NCBI GenBank assembly: GCA_012031965.1
Contig: JAAUSC010000010.1
Span: 1-60,460 of the forward strand
Length of the DNA stretch: 60,460 nt
Source: Scytonema sp. RU_4_4
Lineage (GTDB): Bacteria > Cyanobacteriota > Cyanobacteriia > Cyanobacteriales > Nostocaceae
Direction of reading: 5' to 3'
In this document: positions 58,089 through 60,460 of the stretch, piece after piece
Layout: every line of letters starts with the position of its first letter
How positions within the stretch are numbered: the stretch's first letter is position 1
The notes under the pieces: model-generated
What the model was told of the DNA's origin: nothing
The model's database searches: none
What the model saw: only the letters and a program-made list of their open reading frames with translations
Position numbers and translations under genes: made by a program

Positions 58089-59689
58089 TCACAACTCACC
58101 TGTAGCCAGCATCTGAATGATACGAGGCGTTCCTGGGTCGAAACCACCCAAATCCCAAGACAGCGGATCATTCGGATCTACCAACGTAATCTGGTAAGGT
58201 GCAAGTGTAATGTAAACTGCCTTGATATTGGGATTTACTTTCTTGCGGTACTCTGCCAATGCTTGACTTGGATGCTTGTAACCTGCCCATGATTCACTAT
58301 CTGTCCAAAAGCAGATGACATCCACCTTAAACTTGTTTCTAATCATCCACTCGTAAGCAACAGACGCATCTGTTCCACCAAAGTTTTTGTTGCTCGCTTT
58401 GTGAACCGCTGAGCGAAAACTATCTTTGGCGGTGATACCCAAGTCGCAAAATTGAGTAGAAAAACCACGAATCGTATAGCTTTTCTCTGCTTTTGCTGTG
58501 ACTAGTGCCATTGTTGCGGCGACTTCACAACAAGTGAGTCCCATATCCGCAATTGGAGAAGCCATAGAACCAGACACGTCAACAGCGTGCATGAACACTT
58601 TGCCTGTGGGTTGCACGACATCGAAAGAGAGTTCCACTGCCTTTTCTAGAATGTCCACAATTTTGTGAACTGGCTTCCAAGTCTTCTTGCTACGTCCCAA
58701 TTTGCCGCCAGATTGATATGTTTTGAGTGCTTTTAAAACATCAATTGGGTGAATGCGACCTTTACGCAGATGTTCCTTGTTGTTGAGAACTGCTTCAACT
58801 CGCTGCAAGTTGACGGATTCATGAGATGCTAAAACACCTATTTCAGTGAGTGAACCCAAGTTACGCAACAACGCACCAATTGGCATTTCATTGAATAGCA
58901 ACTGCCAAGCAGATTTATCCATCTTGCCCACGGGTGCAGCCATTTCATGGGTTAGGCGTCCTTGGACAATGGCTTCATAAGTCTGATCTGGGTTGCGCTT
59001 GAGCCACTCATACCACCAAATCTGTGCTAACGCTGTAGAGGGAATTTCTATTGGCAAGACTTCCCATCCTTTGACGATCCATTCAAACAGCTGTTGATGT
59101 TCTTCTGTAGGTGGTTTGACGTGGAACAACCGCAAAGCATCTCGGTGGGAGAAGTCATAACGTTGCTGATACTTGAGCAACTGGTAAGCCAAACCCTTAA
59201 CATCTTCCCGTAAAAACCAATTTTTTCCAGCTTCGCGTACAACCTTACCAAATCCGCGTAGAGACTTGGTGTAGTTCAGCCATTCGTAAAAATGGCTCCC
59301 TGTGCGAACAACTTGCGGGAAGATTTCACCAAATGTTTTTTTAGCTTCTGGTGCTTCACCCATCGACAGCAGAACCAAAGCAAGAATAGGCGCGCTGTTG
59401 TTAATGGCGCGTCCATCACTGGCATAAAGAATTTCTTGCGCGACTCGCTCAGGATTTTTGGCGATCGCCTGTCTTATCACCGCAACAAAATCTTCTGTCA
59501 ATTCATTTTGCCAACATAATAAGTGCTTTTTGCCGTGCCAATGAGTAAACAACGCTGTAGCATCTTCCAAAGACCAGCATCGAACATCCAACCACCAGAG
59601 CGTCCTTGAATCATTTGCGATTCTCTTCCTGGAATCGGTTGAGTCTGGGGTGTGGCTGTCTTTTTTTGAGTGAAGAATTTATAGTTCAT
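58089..59689 (-). pseudogene. rsr: Ro60 (TROVE-domain) protein, single-base frameshift
   Basis: From ATG 59689 the frame reads MNYKFFTQKKTATPQTQPIP, GRSGGWMFDAGLWKMLQRCL, IGTAKSTYYVGK and then stops. One base later the continuation NELTEDFVAVIRQAI runs to 58089. A missing A in an A-run (plus-strand T-run 59506-59509) explains it. The joined product of about 533 residues is a bacterial Ro60 ortholog. The TROVE HEAT-like ring spans about residues 20-350 (ASDGRAINNSAPILALVLL). The vWA domain has the MIDAS motif DVSGSMAS. Ro60 binds Y RNAs and misfolded RNAs and aids RNA decay. Two tRNA-like RNA candidates lie directly upstream. Confidence 0.88.
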
Positions 59690-59724
59690 TGGTTTACTCC
59701 CAGCCCTTGCAGGCAAAAATCTAA

Positions 59725-59848
59725 GGTGGCGGAGCAGGATTTGAACCTGCGACCTCCCGTGCTTCAAACGATAACCCTCATTCTTCGTCCTTTTCAGGCA
59801 AGGGGTGAATAAGGATATAGGTGCTCTACCAACTGAGCTACCCGCCAC
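59725..59848 (-). ncRNA. tRNA-like RNA with long insert, candidate Y RNA 1
   Basis: On the minus strand: acceptor stem GTGGCGG with CCGCCAC; a perfect D-arm, GCTCAGTTGGTAGAGC; and a perfect T-arm, GCAGGTTCAAATCCTGC. The anticodon arm is replaced by about 75 nt that fold into a long imperfect stem, ACCT/AGGT at the base and an AAGG/CCTT hairpin at the tip. That insert contains CTTGCC, GG-x-CGA and TGAGGGTTATCGT, shared with the next element. No functional anticodon can be placed. Its position 36 bases before the Ro60 start, the tRNA mimicry and a GGGUUAUC motif resembling animal Y RNAs all point to a bacterial Y RNA. A disrupted tRNA is the alternative. Confidence 0.65.
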
Positions 59849-59907
59849 AAGTAAAATTCAAAATTCAAAATGAGAAGTTCAAAATGAGAAGAAAGAAACA
59901 TTTTGGT

Positions 59908-60032
59908 GTAGCGGAGCAGGAGTTGAAGGGAGCATCTAGTTTGAATCAAGGGTGTTATTTTTCTACGATAACCCTCAATAAATCGCCCCTTAACGGCAAG
60001 GTGGGTGCTTTACCAATTAAGCTATCCGCTAC
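59908..60032 (-). ncRNA. tRNA-like RNA with long insert, candidate Y RNA 2
   Basis: A diverged sister of the element 59 bases downstream. The acceptor stem is GTAGCGG with CCGCTAC. The D-arm is weaker, GCTTAATTGGTAAAGC, and the T-arm is degenerate. The insert keeps ACCTTGCC, GGGGCGA and TTGAGGGTTATCGT. Here AGGGTTAT can pair with ATAACACCCT. Conservation of the insert motifs with a decayed T-arm suggests selection on the insert (the presumed Ro60-binding part). It lies in the likely 5' leader of the Ro60 transcript. Confidence 0.55.
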
Positions 60033-60065
60033 GTATGACAATGAACTCCTTTGTGAACATTCGTT

Positions 60066-60104
60066 TATATTACACAATGTAGTGTGTGTAATATAAAGTG
60101 TCAA
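60066..60104 (-). promoter_or_regulatory. promoter inside a perfect dyad, upstream of Y RNA/Ro60
   Basis: On the minus strand TTGACA (60104-60099) is followed after 17 bases by TACATT (60081-60076). A perfect 10-bp inverted repeat, TATATTACAC and GTGTAATATA (60066-60075 and 60086-60095), overlaps the -10 and the spacer. This is the geometry of a repressor-controlled sigma70-type promoter firing toward the two tRNA-like RNAs and the Ro60 gene. Confidence 0.6.
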
Positions 60105-60460
60105 GGGGCTGGGGTGAAAAATTTTCTTCTAGCTTCTATCTCCGGATACCTACACAAGGCGCTTTGCTAGGAGGAACTTAAAGCTTCTGTGAAATTTTGC
60201 CAAGAAACATTTTTGGCAAATTGATAAATAACACAAATAATGTCCCCAATTTTTGCCAAGATGTATTATTATTTCCAAACACAGTCACTTGGCAGTTATC
60301 GGCATGAGTGAAAAAACAATAGAAAGCTATGGCAAGGGTTTTCTAGTGCTACTTTTGCCTATCTCGTTTTGATTATTTTCCTAGTTGCTACTTGGCGAAT
60401 TTGGCTGGGACTAATACTGTTCGTCTTGGCTTTCAACATCTGGCAACTCTATAAATGGCA
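60105..60460 (+). other. right edge: partial membrane ORF without intact start
   Basis: From about 60313 to the window end one plus-strand frame reads RKLWQGFSSATFAYLVLIIF, LVATWRIWLGLILFVLAFNI, WQLYKW, two clear membrane helices. A TGA precedes it and no start codon lies in frame. ATG 60305 (MSEKTIES) begins another frame that soon stops. A length error in the A-run at 60311-60316 would join them. The gene continues beyond the window. Confidence 0.4.

Noticed and set aside
59725-59848. Ordinary tRNA carrying an intron
   Set aside because: The acceptor, D and T arms fit, but no splice arrangement gives a 5-bp anticodon stem with a 7-base loop. The insert is far too short for a group I intron, and a homologous insert occurs in the neighbour.

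Overview
The window is chromosomal DNA from a cyanobacterium, most likely a filamentous, heterocyst-forming member of the Nostocales. The evidence is an apcD gene (phycobilisome core), PedR-like and Rre1/Ycf29-like regulators, the DUF3038-DUF4335 pair, more than 20 copies of the HIP1 octamer GCGATCGC, heptameric GTCATTA repeats at gene borders, and GC-rich dispersed repeats in AT-rich spacers. I cannot name a genus or species from sequence alone.

Layout. 0.1-7 kb: pedR-like regulator, PfkB sugar kinase, AraC regulator, GFA-type zinc protein, gluconokinase, a LeuC-like aconitase-superfamily enzyme and an unknown 443-aa protein. 7.2-8.2 kb: an MNT/HEPN pair whose HEPN gene is split by a 177-bp MITE, then a WD40 relic. 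8.2-12.1 kb: groES-groEL under a perfect CIRCE operator, a ferredoxin-like protein and the Rre1-type response regulator. 12.1-15 kb: repeats, a NIL-domain protein and a frameshifted LysR gene. 15-21 kb: acetyltransferase, asnS, small cyanobacterial proteins, an anti-sigma-like kinase, rlmD and apcD. 21-23.3 kb is gene-poor. 23.4-29.5 kb: purL, purF, a peptide-type ABC permease and apt. 29.8-37 kb: DUF3038/DUF4335, an FHA-penicillin-binding protein, a secreted low-complexity protein, lspA and bioY. 37.2-41.5 kb: pstSCAB behind a candidate PHO box, then tRNA-Gly. 41.5-53.3 kb: TonB-like protein, acetyltransferase, unknown protein, hisC, YqiA-like hydrolase, two tandem glutathione reductase-like genes (one with a nonsense codon) and a CPA2 antiporter. 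53.7-60 kb is accessory: a methyltransferase, a frameshifted HTH-TIR gene, a Cys-rich membrane peptide, a peptidoglycan-binding protein, an acetyltransferase, and a Ro60 (TROVE) locus.

Most notable is the Ro60 locus. Directly upstream of the Ro60 gene, on the same strand, lie two tRNA-like sequences whose anticodon arm is replaced by a conserved insert. These are good candidates for tRNA-mimicking bacterial Y RNAs. They follow a promoter-like element embedded in a perfect 10-bp dyad. Second is the HTH-TIR gene with its neighbouring methyltransferase and repeated operator-like motifs, a possible conflict or signalling cassette.

Several genes carry a single-base lesion (LysR, second glutathione reductase, HTH-TIR, Ro60, a tiny ORF before purL and probably the ORF at the right edge). 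They are reported as pseudogenes or frameshifts, but sequencing or assembly error cannot be excluded from the sequence alone.
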